A stretch of DNA of 64,000 nt from Micromonospora sp. CCTCC AA 2012012 (GTDB taxonomy: Bacteria; Actinomycetota; Actinomycetes; Mycobacteriales; Micromonosporaceae), in NCBI RefSeq assembly GCF_040499845.1, contig NZ_CP159342.1, forward strand, positions 4,340,001 to 4,404,000, written 5' to 3'. The first letter of the stretch is position 1, and every line of letters starts with the position of its first letter. The notes beneath the pieces are model-generated. The model worked only from the letters and a program-made list of their open reading frames with translations. It was not told the DNA's origin and made no database searches. Of this stretch, positions 19,573-27,852 are shown piece after piece. The position numbers were made by a program, and so were the translations under genes.

Positions 19573-20268
19573 ATGGTCGCCCACACGATCCGCGCCCGCG
19601 TCCGCGCCGGAATGATGGACGAGATCAAGGCCGTCGCCCGCCGCCACCTGGCCACCGACGGCGCCAACCTCTCCCTGCGGGCGGTCGCCCGGGACATGGG
19701 CATGGTCTCCTCGGCCATCTACCGCTACTTCCCCAGCCGGGATGACCTGCTCACCGCGCTGATCCTCGAGGCGTACGCGGCGTTGGGTGACGCGGTGGAG
19801 ACGGCCGACACCGGTGTCGACCGCGCCGACCTGCGCGGACGCTGGCACGCGGTGTGCGGCGCGGCCCGGCGCTGGGCGCTCGACCACCCGGCGGAGTACG
19901 CCCTGATCTACGGCAGCCCGGTCCCCGGCTACGCCGCCCCCGACGACACCGTCGCGCCGGCCCAACGCCCCCCGGAGGTGCTGATCGGCATCCTCCGCGA
20001 CGGCCTCGCCACCGGCCGGCTCACCCCGCCCGACGAGGAACTGCCCGAGCCGGTCCGCGCCGACCTGGCCGAGATCGCCGACGGCCTCTTCCCCGGCCTG
20101 GCCGAGTCGCTGCTGGCCCGGGGCATGGCCGGCTGGACCCAGCTCTTCGGGCTGATCAGCTTCGAGCTGTTCGGCCGGCTGAACCGGGCCGTCCCGCACC
20201 GCGACGAGTACTTCGACCACCAGACCGGCCTGATGGCCGACCTGATCGGCCTCCCCCGGGACGCCTGA
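19573..20268 (+). CDS. TetR-family repressor
   Basis: This 231-residue regulator has an N-terminal helix-turn-helix with LSLRAVARDMGMVSSAIYRYF, the standard TetR DNA-reading region, at about residues 35-60. Its C-terminal ligand domain has WALDHPAEYALIYGSPVPGY, a feature of the TetR_C_13-like group. It probably represses itself and the divergent epimerase-like gene through the AGAGCA palindromes. CAGAGT at 19561-19566 stands 6 nt before ATG 19573 and may be the -10 of a leaderless mRNA. The ligand is unknown. Confidence 0.9.
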   Translation: MVAHTIRARVRAGMMDEIKAVARRHLATDGANLSLRAVARDMGMVSSAIYRYFPSRDDLLTALILEAYAALGDAVETADTGVDRADLRGRWHAVCGAARRWALDHPAEYALIYGSPVPGYAAPDDTVAPAQRPPEVLIGILRDGLATGRLTPPDEELPEPVRADLAEIADGLFPGLAESLLARGMAGWTQLFGLISFELFGRLNRAVPHRDEYFDHQTGLMADLIGLPRDA

Positions 20269-20301
20269 GCGGCCTTCCGGGACGCCTGACCCCGGCCGCC
20301 G

Positions 20302-21270
20302 TCAGGTGCCGTCGGAGGAGTGCCCGGGGAAGAGGTGCGCGGCCGGGTCGATCGCCACCGCCGCGTTGTTCACCGCCGTCGCGGCCTCGCCGAAGCCGGT
20401 GGCGATCAGCCGCACCTTGCCCGGATATTCGGTGATGTCACCGGCGGCGAAGACCCGGGGCAGGTTGGTGGCCATCGCGCTGTCCACCACGATGTGCCGG
20501 CGGTCCAGCCGCAGCCCCCACTCGGCGAGCGGGCCCAGGTCGGCGGTGAAGCCGAGCGCGGCCACCACGGTGTCCACCGGCAGCTCCTCCGGCGCCGCGC
20601 CGCGTGCGGTGATCTCCGCACCGGTCACCCGCTCCTCGCCGAAGAGCCGGGTGACCTCGGCGTTCACGATCACGCGGATCGGCAGGCCCAGTGCCCGGGC
20701 GACGGTCGCGGCGTGGGCGCGGAACTTCTCCCGGCGGTGGACCAGGGTCACCGACCGCGCGAGGGGCTGGAGCGTCACCGCCCAGTCGAAGGCCGAGTCG
20801 CCCCCACCGACGATGAGCACGTCCCGGCCGGCCAGCTCGGTCGGCTGCGGCACGAAATAGACGATCCCCGACCCGACGAAGCTCTCCGCCACCGGCAACG
20901 GCCGGGGGGTGAAGCTGCCCAGCCCGCCCGTGACGATCACCGCCCCGCAGCGCAGCTGCTCGCCGCCGGCGAGACCGAGCACCGGCCGCCCGTCGGGGTG
21001 GGAGAGCTTCTCGGCCCGGACGCCGAGCAGATAGTCCGGGCGGAAGGGCGCGGCCTGCGCGACCAGGTTCGCCACCAGGTCCCGCCCCTTGATCGCGGGA
21101 AAGCCGGCGACGTCGAGGATCAGCTTCTCCGGATAGAGCGCGGTCACCTGGCCACCCGGCTCCGGCAGCGCGTCGACGACCGCGACGGAGAGCCCCCGGA
21201 ACCCGGCGTAGTACGCGGCGAAGAGCCCGGTCGGGCCGGCCCCGATCACGGCGACATCGACCTCGCGCAT
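20302..21270 (-). CDS. Ferredoxin/flavodoxin-NADP reductase, TrxR-like
   Basis: This 322-residue FAD protein has VAVIGAGPTGLFAAYYAGFRG (FAD-binding loop, residues 6-26), VLIVGGGDSAFDWAV (NADPH-binding) and NLPRVFAAGDITEYPGKVRL, which contacts FAD. The order matches the thioredoxin-reductase-like type 2 ferredoxin-NADP reductases. The CxxC redox pair of thioredoxin reductase is absent, which supports the FNR assignment. It transfers electrons between NADPH and ferredoxin in the cytosol. The start ATG 21270 puts the FAD loop at the N-terminus. It is convergent with the TetR gene. Confidence 0.92.
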   Translation of the reverse strand: MREVDVAVIGAGPTGLFAAYYAGFRGLSVAVVDALPEPGGQVTALYPEKLILDVAGFPAIKGRDLVANLVAQAAPFRPDYLLGVRAEKLSHPDGRPVLGLAGGEQLRCGAVIVTGGLGSFTPRPLPVAESFVGSGIVYFVPQPTELAGRDVLIVGGGDSAFDWAVTLQPLARSVTLVHRREKFRAHAATVARALGLPIRVIVNAEVTRLFGEERVTGAEITARGAAPEELPVDTVVAALGFTADLGPLAEWGLRLDRRHIVVDSAMATNLPRVFAAGDITEYPGKVRLIATGFGEAATAVNNAAVAIDPAAHLFPGHSSDGT

Positions 21271-21386
21271 CGGCGTACCGTCACTTTCGCCTCACGGATC
21301 AACGCGTGCTGCTGCCGACGGTAGGTGGACGGGCACCCCCGGGCAAGCACGTCCCAGGACCGTGTCCCGGCGGTGGCGTCGGCCGG

Positions 21387-22043
21387 TCAGGGGAGGGTGA
21401 GCGGTGGCTCCGAGGGCAGCGGCGGGTGCAGCTCGGCGCGACGGCGACGGAACAGGACCGCCGCGACGATCCCGCCGAGCAGCCCGAACAGGTGCCCCTG
21501 CCAGGAGATCCGCTCGTCGGTCGGGAGGATGCCGAGCAGCTGCCACCCGTAGAGCAGGCCGACCAGCAGGACCACCGCGAAGTTCCACCAGCTCCGCTCG
21601 ACGATGCCGCGGGTGAGCAGGATGCCGAGATAGCCGAAGATGACCCCGCTGGCACCCACCACGACCGAGTTCGGCGAGCCGGTGAACCAGACCCCGAGCC
21701 CGCTGACCAGGATGATCACCAGGGTCGACCAGAGGAACCGGCGGGTGCCGGCGGCGAGCACGAAGGTGCCGAGCAGGATCAGCGGCACGCTGTTGCTGTA
21801 GAGGTGGTTGAAGTTGGCGTGCAGGAACGGCGAGAAGAAGACGCCGTCCAGCCCCTGGATGCGGTGCGGGATGATCCCGGCGGCGACGTCCAGATTGGCG
21901 TGCAGCCCGACGTCGAGCGCCTCGATGAGGAAGAGCACCGGCACCACCGCGCACATGGCGACGAAGGCCCGGCCGAGCGAGGCGTAGAACGCCTCGGTGC
22001 CGAACCGGTGGGGATCGCCGCCCGCGGGGCCTCGCCAGCTCAC
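21387..22043 (-). CDS. Rhomboid family intramembrane serine protease
   Basis: This 218-residue membrane protein has the rhomboid core. HANFNHLYSNSVPL holds the conserved His and Asn, VGASGVIFGYLG carries the catalytic Ser, and ISWQGHLFGLLGG carries the catalytic His in a later membrane helix. About six membrane segments are visible. It cleaves substrates within or near the membrane; targets are unknown. The start is uncertain: GTG 22043 is chosen, and earlier in-frame starts would run through the terminator of the gene upstream. Confidence 0.9.
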   Translation of the reverse strand: MSWRGPAGGDPHRFGTEAFYASLGRAFVAMCAVVPVLFLIEALDVGLHANLDVAAGIIPHRIQGLDGVFFSPFLHANFNHLYSNSVPLILLGTFVLAAGTRRFLWSTLVIILVSGLGVWFTGSPNSVVVGASGVIFGYLGILLTRGIVERSWWNFAVVLLVGLLYGWQLLGILPTDERISWQGHLFGLLGGIVAAVLFRRRRAELHPPLPSEPPLTLP

Positions 22044-22105
22044 GCACCAAGAGCTACCAGCAATCGCCCCGGACCGCCACCGGAGGGGCCCGCCACGCCG
22101 GAACA

Positions 22106-22151
22106 CGACGACGGCGGGGTGTGCGAGTCACCGCACGCCCCGCCGTCGTCG
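22106..22151 (-). terminator. Strong hairpin after transglycosylase gene
   Basis: Two perfect 20-bp arms of CGACGACGGCGGGGTGTGCG type flank a 6-nt loop. It starts 9 nt after the transglycosylase stop and ends about 60 bp before the rhomboid start. There is no T-tract, as is usual in this kind of genome. Confidence 0.85.
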
Positions 22152-22159
22152 ACGTCGGA

Positions 22160-22855
22160 TCAGTACCAGCCGCTGCTCTCCGAGTGCGCCCAGGCGCCGC
22201 ACGGGTCGTCGTACCGGCCCTCGATGTAGCCGAGGCCCCACTTGATCTGGGTGGCCGGGTTGGTCTTCCAGTCGTCGGCGACCGAGCCCATCTTGCTGCC
22301 GGGGAGCGCCTGCGGAATCCCGTACGCGCCGGAGCCGGCGTTGTACGCCTTGTGGTTCCAGCCGCTCTCCCGGGTCCAGAGCTTGTCCAGGCACGGGAAC
22401 TGGTCGATGCCGAAGCCCTCCTGGAGCATCAACGCGCAGCCGATCGCCCGGTTGCCGCTGTACTCCGAGCAGGAGGCCGGGATCGGGCCGGCGTACGGCT
22501 TGGCGGTCGCCTCGGCCTTGGCCTTCGCCTCCGCCGCGGTCCGCTCCTTCTTCCGCGACGCCGCCGCGGCCTCGGCCTCCCGGGCCCGCTCGGCCGCCTC
22601 CTGCGCCGCCGCGGCGGCCCGCAGCCGGGCCTGGTACTCGGCGGCCCGCTGCTTGGCGGAGGCGATCCGGTGGTCGGCCTGCCGGTCGCGCTGGTACGCG
22701 TACTCCGCCTGGTCGACCTCGAGGCCGACCTGCGCGGTCAGGCCCTGTTGCTGGGTCTGTCGGTCTTCGCCCAGATAGAAGCCACCGGCGACGCCCACGG
22801 AGAGCAGTGCGACAGCAGCCGTACGGGCGCCGAACCGGCTCCACAGCCGACTCAC
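22160..22855 (-). CDS. Secreted transglycosylase/resuscitation-type wall enzyme
   Basis: This 231-residue protein has a signal-anchor near residues 8-27 (ARTAAVALLSVGVAGGFYLG), a coiled coil of about 90 residues rich in Ala, Arg and Glu, and a C-terminal SLT-like domain. The domain has LWTRESGWNHKAYNAGSGAY with the catalytic Glu in RESGW, then GIPQALPGSKM, as in aggregation-promoting or Rpf-related transglycosylases that cleave peptidoglycan. Four Cys in the domain may form disulfides. GTG 22855 has GAAGGGA upstream. A long structured 5' leader seems possible. Confidence 0.9.
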   Translation of the reverse strand: MSRLWSRFGARTAAVALLSVGVAGGFYLGEDRQTQQQGLTAQVGLEVDQAEYAYQRDRQADHRIASAKQRAAEYQARLRAAAAAQEAAERAREAEAAAASRKKERTAAEAKAKAEATAKPYAGPIPASCSEYSGNRAIGCALMLQEGFGIDQFPCLDKLWTRESGWNHKAYNAGSGAYGIPQALPGSKMGSVADDWKTNPATQIKWGLGYIEGRYDDPCGAWAHSESSGWY

Positions 22856-23010
22856 GAAGTGGTCCCTTCGTCGGGGGCAATGACACGGCGACGGCCGGCC
22901 CTCGATGGCCTGCTGCCCCGCCGTGAGCGCCCCGACCTCGCGGGTCGCAGCCGACGCCTCCGATGTCCGTCGGGCTCCGTCACGGGCGTGACGAATGATG
23001 CTCGACGATC
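22856..23010 (-). promoter_or_regulatory. Possible structured leader of the transglycosylase gene
   Basis: Reading leftward into the transglycosylase gene, at least four short stems can be drawn: CGTCAC/GTGACG near 22980, CCGACG/CGTCGG, GACC/GGTC, and GGGGCA/TGCCCC just before the ribosome binding site. Wall-enzyme genes of actinobacteria often have c-di-AMP (ydaO) riboswitches, but I cannot match the conserved ydaO motifs here. It may simply be GC-rich sequence with chance stems. Confidence 0.25.
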
Positions 23011-23084
23011 TTTCCGGGGCGTGGGCGCTCGTTGGACACCATCGCGCACAGTGAGACGGTTGGGAAACCAAGGAGGACAAATGT

Positions 23085-23126
23085 GATCTGCGCCACTTTC
23101 AGAAGGTGCAGAAAATGGCGCAGATC
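23085..23126 (-). terminator. Inverted repeat after PhoH gene
   Basis: GATCTGCGCCACTTT (23085-23099) and AAAATGGCGCAGATC (23112-23126) pair at 14 of 15 positions around a 12-nt loop. It starts 16 nt beyond the PhoH stop, so a terminator is the simplest reading. It could equally be the operator of some regulator, because it lacks a T-tract. Confidence 0.6.
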
Positions 23127-23142
23127 GGACGGCCGACACGGC

Positions 23143-24558
23143 TCAGAGCGGAACATCCTCCAACAGATCCGTGACCATCGCGGCGATCGGAGAACGCTCC
23201 GAACGGCTGAGGGTGACGTGCGCGAAGAGCGGATGCCCCTTCAGCGCCTCGATGACCGCGGTCACCCCGTCGTGCCGTCCCACCCGCAGGTTGTCCCGCT
23301 GGGCGACGTCGTGGGTGAGCACCACCCGCGACCCCTGGCCGATCCGGGACAGCACGGTCAGCAGCACGCCGCGCTCCAGGGACTGGGCCTCGTCGACGAT
23401 CACGAAGGCGTCGTGCAGGCTCCGGCCACGGATGTGGGTCAGCGGCAGCACCTCGAGGATCCCCCGCGAGGTGACCTCCTCCAGCACGTTCTCGTGCACC
23501 ACCGCGCCGAGCGTGTCGAAGACCGCCTGGGCCCAGGGCGACATCTTCTCCGACTCCGAGCCGGGCAGGTAGCCCAGCTCCTGGCCGCCGACGGCGTAGA
23601 GCGGACGGAACACGATCACCTTCTTGTGCCGGCGCCGCTCCATCACCGCCTCCAACCCCGCGCAGAGCGCGAGGGCGGACTTGCCGGTGCCGGCCCGGCC
23701 ACCGAGCGAGACGATGCCGATCGACTCGTCCAGCAGCAGGTCGAGGGCCACCCGCTGCTCCGCCGAGCGGCCGTGCACGCCGAACGCCTCCCGGTCGCCA
23801 CGGACCAGCCGGACGGTCTTGTCGGGCAGCACCCGGCCGAGCGCCGAGCCCCGGCCGGAGTGCAGCACCAGCCCGGTGTGGCAGGGCAGCCCGGCCGCCT
23901 CGTCCAGGTCGAGCGTCTCGCCCGCATAGAGCTGCCCGATCTGCTCCTCGGTCAGCTCCAGCTCCGCCATGCCCGTCCAGGTCGGGTCGCTGGCCTGGCC
24001 GTGCCGGTACTCGTCGGCCCGCAGCCCCACCGAGGCGGCCTTCACCCGCAGCGGCATGTCCTTGCTGACCAGGGTGACGTCACGCCCCTCGGCGGCCAGG
24101 TTGAGCGCCACCGAGAGGATCCGGGCGTCGTTCGACTCGTTCCGGAAGCCGGGCGGCAGCACCCCGTCGTCGGTGTGGTTGAGCTCGACCCGGAGCGTCC
24201 CGCCCTGGTCGTTCGCGGGCACCGGCCGGTCGAGCCGGCCGTGCGCGACGCGCAACTCGTCCAGCATGCGCAGCGACTGCCGGGCGAACCAGCCCAGCTC
24301 GGGGTGGTGGCGCTTCCCCTCCAGCTCGGAGATCACCACCAGCGGCAGCACCACCTCGTGCTCGGCGAAGCGGTGGAACGCCGCAGGATCGGAGAGAAGG
24401 ACCGAGGTGTCCAGGACGAAGGCCTGGCCGGCTGGTCGGGGCTCCTCTGCGCCGGCCGGCGGCGCGGCCGGCGCACGGCGGCTCCGGGTGGCCCGGCGGG
24501 TCGTGGCAGTCGCGGCCGGGGTCTGGTCGGCACCGGCGGGGGTACGGCGAGTCGTCAC
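23143..24558 (-). CDS. PIN-PhoH-type ATPase/RNase
   Basis: This 471-residue protein joins a basic Pro/Ala-rich N-terminus (about 45 residues), a PIN domain ([20 protein letters not shown] with the conserved Asp pair, and [13 protein letters not shown]), and a PhoH ATPase. The ATPase has the P-loop [13 protein letters not shown] and the Walker [10 protein letters not shown]. Such PhoH2-type proteins in mycobacteria unwind and cut RNA. GTG 24558 follows GGAG. It has its own hairpin terminator. Confidence 0.93.
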   Translation of the reverse strand: MTTRRTPAGADQTPAATATTRRATRSRRAPAAPPAGAEEPRPAGQAFVLDTSVLLSDPAAFHRFAEHEVVLPLVVISELEGKRHHPELGWFARQSLRMLDELRVAHGRLDRPVPANDQGGTLRVELNHTDDGVLPPGFRNESNDARILSVALNLAAEGRDVTLVSKDMPLRVKAASVGLRADEYRHGQASDPTWTGMAELELTEEQIGQLYAGETLDLDEAAGLPCHTGLVLHSGRGSALGRVLPDKTVRLVRGDREAFGVHGRSAEQRVALDLLLDESIGIVSLGGRAGTGKSALALCAGLEAVMERRRHKKVIVFRPLYAVGGQELGYLPGSESEKMSPWAQAVFDTLGAVVHENVLEEVTSRGILEVLPLTHIRGRSLHDAFVIVDEAQSLERGVLLTVLSRIGQGSRVVLTHDVAQRDNLRVGRHDGVTAVIEALKGHPLFAHVTLSRSERSPIAAMVTDLLEDVPL

Positions 24559-24785
24559 AGGCCTGCTCCGCGGATGGGCACCCGGCCACCCGTGTTCCGC
24601 CTCGTCCGGTGCCCGGTGGACACGGGGTCGGATGCGGGCCCCGTGCGCGAGGTCGCAGGTCCGGGCTGGCCGGCTGGCCCGGGAGAACCCCGTGCCATGA
24701 CTAGACGCTAGCCGCGCGGACGCGCCTCGGCTAGTGGTCGCCGCCGGATCCCCTCCCATCGGGGGCGGGCCGGCACGCGGCGGAA

Positions 24786-24887
24786 CCGGCCGGGATGCAT
24801 GCCCCCTGCGCGCATCCCGGCCGGCGGGGCCAGGTCACCGGTCTGACCTGGCCCGACGGTGCGTGTCCGCCGCGGACGACGCACCGT
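24786..24887 (-). terminator. Array of three tandem hairpins
   Basis: Three stems follow each other beyond the stop of the gene at 24901. Going leftward they are GGTGCGT/ACGCACC with an inner GTCCG/CGGAC (24857-24886), GGGCCAGGTCA/TGACCTGGCCC (24827-24854, perfect), and CCGGCCGGGATGC/GCATCCCGGCCGG (24786-24824, perfect). None has a T-tract. The rest of the gap up to 24558 shows nothing else. Confidence 0.65.
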
Positions 24888-24900
24888 GTCGAGGCGGATC

Positions 24901-25329
24901 TCAGCCCTGCCGGCGGAGCAGCATCCCGGTGGAATGCGGCCCGGTGGCCGTACCGGCCGCGGCGAAGGAGGATCCGGTGTAGGTGGTGCCCTGTCGGGTG
25001 GCGACCGTGCCGAACGAAGCGCCCGCGCCACCGCTGGCCAGCACGCCGGCGGTGGCCCGACCGACGAGCGGCACGGCCCCCGACGTCGTCGCCCCGCTGA
25101 CCGGCGTGGCGGCCGGAGGGACGGAGACCGGGCGGCTCAGGGCGGAGGCGATGGCCGCCTGGGCGTCCCGGCGTCGCCGGTGCCAGGCGCCCCGGTCCCC
25201 GTCGAAGTAGCCCTGGCGGTAGCCGAAGCGGTAGCCGATCCGATAGCTGAGCTGGCCGTGCAACCGGCCCGCCGCATAGCTGGTGGAGCCGAGCACGAGG
25301 ACGAGGACGACGGCGAGGAACGGGCTCAT
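24901..25329 (-). CDS. Small membrane protein with YRxGY repeats
   Basis: This 142-residue protein has an N-terminal membrane segment (AVVLVLVLGSTSYAAGRL). It is followed by a tightly repeated motif in which Tyr-Arg-x-Gly recurs every four residues (YRIGYRFGYRQGYFDG), then a basic stretch WHRRRR. The C-terminal 80 residues are rich in Ser, Thr, Gly and Ala and have no known fold. ATG 25329 follows GGGAG. It is probably cotranscribed with the gene at 25711, since only 37 bp separate them. The function is not known to me. Confidence 0.7.
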   Translation of the reverse strand: MSPFLAVVLVLVLGSTSYAAGRLHGQLSYRIGYRFGYRQGYFDGDRGAWHRRRRDAQAAIASALSRPVSVPPAATPVSGATTSGAVPLVGRATAGVLASGGAGASFGTVATRQGTTYTGSSFAAAGTATGPHSTGMLLRRQG

Positions 25330-25366
25330 CCGGCGGCTCCCGTCGGCGTACCGGTGCGGGGCCGGG

Positions 25367-25711
25367 TCATCGCTCCTCCGGCTCGGTCGAGCTGGGGTCG
25401 GCGAGCAGCAGCCGTTCCAGGTCGGCGGTGCTGACCTCCTCGACCAGTTCCACGCTGATCCGGCAGCCGTCCAAAATGACCTCGGCCACCGAGGACCGGC
25501 GGATCTCGCCGCCGGCGTCGTAGACCCGGACGCTCAGCTCGGGGCAGCCGAGGTGGGTACGCCAGCCGTCCCACTCGTCCCGGTCCCCGACGCTCAGGGA
25601 CAGGTAGCGGCAGCCCCGGGCGAGATAGAGGCGCCACGGGGCGCTCAGCCCGGCGGCCACCCCCTCCGCGATCAGACCGAAGGCCTGGGCGCGGGTCGCG
25701 AGCTCGGTCAC
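25367..25711 (-). CDS. Small soluble protein, unknown
   Basis: This 114-residue cytosolic protein starts MTELATRAQAFGLIAEGVAA, followed by hydrophobic-polar alternation (RYLSLSVGDRDEWDGWRTHLG) and an acidic end (STADLERLLLADPSSTEPEER). I know no family. It has no signal peptide or membrane segment. It heads a two-gene unit with the YRxGY protein and is divergent from the XRE regulator. The gap holds repeated CATGCRCGTGACA boxes, so the regulator may control it. The start GTG 25711 is preceded by GAGGGGG. Confidence 0.65.
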   Translation of the reverse strand: MTELATRAQAFGLIAEGVAAGLSAPWRLYLARGCRYLSLSVGDRDEWDGWRTHLGCPELSVRVYDAGGEIRRSSVAEVILDGCRISVELVEEVSTADLERLLLADPSSTEPEER

Positions 25712-25735
25712 GAGACCCCCTCGGCACCCGCGGAG

Positions 25736-25801
25736 TGACGCATGTGAGCACTAGTCGTCTCATGCACGTGACACACCGTAAGTTGTCTCATGCGCGTGAC
25801 A
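25736..25801. promoter_or_regulatory. Repeated CTCATGCRCGTGACA boxes
   Basis: Two direct copies of GTCTCATGCRCGTGACA lie at 25757-25773 and 25785-25801, 28 bp apart. An oppositely oriented partial copy (TGACGCATGTGAG) lies at 25736-25748, and a looser GCGTGACAG recurs near 25920. They are in the divergent gap between the unknown gene at 25711 and the XRE gene at 25976, as expected of operators. The 28-bp period puts the pair on nearly the same helix face. Confidence 0.6.
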
Positions 25802-25975
25802 GTATCAGCTTTTCGTCCGTACACCGCCGTACCGGCGGTCATCTATTCTGCCCGGGTGACACCCCTCAAGAGCACCACTGAATCGTTGAACACAAATCCG
25901 AACCAGCCGTCACGTTCGCGTGACAGCAGCGTGCCGGGCGTCCCCGGCGCGGCCGACTGGTCGTACCGTCACGGG

Positions 25976-26416
25976 GTGACCGAGACGACCAACGCCCGGA
26001 AGATCGCCTTCGCCACCTTCGTCCGCCGGGCCCTCGACGACGCCCGCGCCATGCGGGCCTGGAGCGGCACCGAGGTCTCCCGGCGCACCGGCGTCTCCCG
26101 CCAGACCATCAACCGGTGGGTCCGGGGCGACTGGGCCAGCGACCCGGAGGTCGAGCGGGTGGTCGCCTTCTGCGAAGGGCTCGGGCTCAACCCGACCACC
26201 GCCTTCGCCGCCCTCGGCTGGGACCGGGCCGCCCCGCAGCCCGCCAACCCGACCCCGCCGCCGATGGACCCCGACGTCGAGGCCCTGCTGCGCCGCCTGG
26301 TCGACCCGAACGTGTCGGACGCGGAGAAGTTCCACATCCGGGAGACGATCCGCTACCTCGCCTACCGCCCCACGATGCCGGTTGACGTGGGAAAACGAGA
26401 CAGACAGGCCGGCTGA
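25976..26416 (+). CDS. XRE/Cro-type DNA-binding regulator
   Basis: This 146-residue protein has a helix-turn-helix in residues 10-60 (SGTEVSRRTGVSRQTINRWVRG), then a region with VAFCEGLGLNPTTAFAALGW typical of actinobacterial XRE regulators, and a tail with a DPDVEALLRRL helix. It probably controls the divergent pair at 25.7-24.9 kb through the repeated boxes. GTG 25976 is favoured by TACCGT at 25964-25969, 6 nt upstream. The upstream GTG at 25856 would add 40 residues of no known domain. What it senses is unknown. Confidence 0.85.
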   Translation: MTETTNARKIAFATFVRRALDDARAMRAWSGTEVSRRTGVSRQTINRWVRGDWASDPEVERVVAFCEGLGLNPTTAFAALGWDRAAPQPANPTPPPMDPDVEALLRRLVDPNVSDAEKFHIRETIRYLAYRPTMPVDVGKRDRQAG

Positions 26417-26592
26417 CCCCAGACCCGGCGGTTTGCTCAGATGGCGAAAGAACGGTCGGCCGGACCCGATCGTTTCCCCACCGGGCGGAAACGAGCACGC
26501 TAGCGTCCACTCGTACTGCTTGGGCTCGTCATCGGCGGGGGGACGGGACAAGGCCGAACCCAGCCCTGCGGGACAGAAGGAGGGGTCTGTCC

Positions 26593-26946
26593 ATGACCCT
26601 GAAATGGTTGGCAGTCGTGGTCGCGGTGGTCTCGGTGACATCGTGCGTGACCGGCAACGTGGTGGTCGGCGTCATCAACGGCGGTCAGCTTCCCCTGGTC
26701 GTCAATCTCTTCACGCTCACCACCGCCGGCACCGCGGTCGTCCTGGCCGTCGTCGCCGAGTTGCACGACCGGCTCAACGACCGGGTCAGCGCGCTCACCG
26801 AGTTCCTGGTGGCGCGGCTCAACGAGATCGAGGCGCACACCGGCGACCGGAACACCGGGTTCGTGGAGGGCTACCTGCTCAGCCACGGCCAGGAGGCGGA
26901 GGTCGTGCCGTTCGGACGGCGCGGACGGGGAGCCGCCGAACGCTGA
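26593..26946 (+). CDS. Small two-helix membrane protein
   Basis: This 117-residue protein has two hydrophobic segments, residues 4-27 and 35-58, then a soluble amphipathic region (LHDRLNDRVSALTEFLVARLN) and a basic end (FGRRGRGAAER). I recognise no family and can name no function. ATG 26593 follows AAGGAGG. It lies between the XRE regulator and otsB, about 175 bp and 70 bp away respectively. Confidence 0.7.
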   Translation: MTLKWLAVVVAVVSVTSCVTGNVVVGVINGGQLPLVVNLFTLTTAGTAVVLAVVAELHDRLNDRVSALTEFLVARLNEIEAHTGDRNTGFVEGYLLSHGQEAEVVPFGRRGRGAAER

Positions 26947-27015
26947 CCTTCCCGCTTGCCGAACGTCACATCACGGCCACGAATGAGCGCCCCCGCGCGG
27001 GGTACGCTGTCGCGC

Positions 27016-27840
27016 GTGCCGCCGTTGAATCTGGGCAACCAGCAGCCGAAGACCCCGTTGGACGCCGCACACGCGTGGCGCCGGACCGCCGAGCGGGCGG
27101 GCGACACCGTGCTCTTCTTCGACTTCGACGGGACACTGGCGCCGGTCGACGACGACCCGACCGCGGTCCAGCCCGCGCCGAAGGTGCTCGCCGCCCTGAC
27201 CGCGCTCGCCCCGGTCGTACGCCGGATCGCCATCGTCTCCGCGCGCCCGGTGGAGTTCCTCCGCGACCACCTCGGTGGCCTCGCCGGTGTCGACCTCTAC
27301 GGGCTCTACGGCCTGGAGCACAGTCACTCCGGCGGCGAGACGGTCACCGAGCCGGCCGCCCTGCCGTGGGTGCCGACCATGGCCGAGCTGGCCGACCAGG
27401 CCCGGGCCGAGCTGCCGCCGGGCGCCCTGGTCGAGTTCAAGCGGCTCTCCGTCGCCCTGCACTGGCGCACCGCGCCCCAGCTCGGCGAGATCGTGCAGGA
27501 GTGGGGCCGGGTCCGGGCCGAGCAGCTCGGGCTGCGCTGCCAGGCCGGCCGGATGGTGCTGGAGCTGAAGCCCCCGGTCGACCGGGACAAGGGCCTGGTC
27601 ATCGGCGAGATCGTCCGGGACGCCGGGGGTGCCTGGTATTTCGGCGACGACGTCTCCGACATCAAGGCCTTCGCCGCGCTGCGCGCCCGCGCCGCCGCCG
27701 ATCCGGACTTCGTCGGCGTCTGCGTGGCGGTGGCGAACCCGGAGACGGGTCACGAGGTGGCCGACGCCGCCGACCTCACCCTCGACTCCCCCGCCGCCCT
27801 CGGCGACTTCCTCACCGAGGCCCTCCCCCACCTCACCTGA
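27016..27840 (+). CDS. otsB: Trehalose-phosphatase
   Basis: The enzyme removes phosphate from trehalose 6-phosphate to make trehalose, an osmolyte and spore component. The 274-residue HAD protein has FFDFDGTLAPVDDDP (nucleophile Asp in DFDGT), IVSARPVEFLR, ALHWRT, RMVLELKPPVDRDKG and YFGDDVSDIKAF, the metal-binding motif. No otsA is next to it. GTG 27016 is chosen because TACGCT (27003-27008) lies 7 nt upstream; ATG 26983 is an alternative. A hairpin overlaps its stop codon. Confidence 0.95.
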   Translation: MPPLNLGNQQPKTPLDAAHAWRRTAERAGDTVLFFDFDGTLAPVDDDPTAVQPAPKVLAALTALAPVVRRIAIVSARPVEFLRDHLGGLAGVDLYGLYGLEHSHSGGETVTEPAALPWVPTMAELADQARAELPPGALVEFKRLSVALHWRTAPQLGEIVQEWGRVRAEQLGLRCQAGRMVLELKPPVDRDKGLVIGEIVRDAGGAWYFGDDVSDIKAFAALRARAAADPDFVGVCVAVANPETGHEVADAADLTLDSPAALGDFLTEALPHLT

Positions 27841-27847
27841 GGTGGGG
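27826..27847. terminator. Hairpin overlapping the otsB stop
   Basis: CCCCACCTCA and TGAGGTGGGG form a perfect 10-bp stem with a 2-nt loop and include the otsB stop codon TGA. The convergent prenyltransferase gene stops at 27853, so one short element probably separates both. A 2-nt loop is tight; the end pairs may open. Confidence 0.6.
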
Positions 27848-27852
27848 CCGGG

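Noticed and set aside
20302..21270. Thioredoxin reductase.
   Set aside because: The CxxC redox pair is absent, and the sequence fits the type 2 ferredoxin-NADP reductases.
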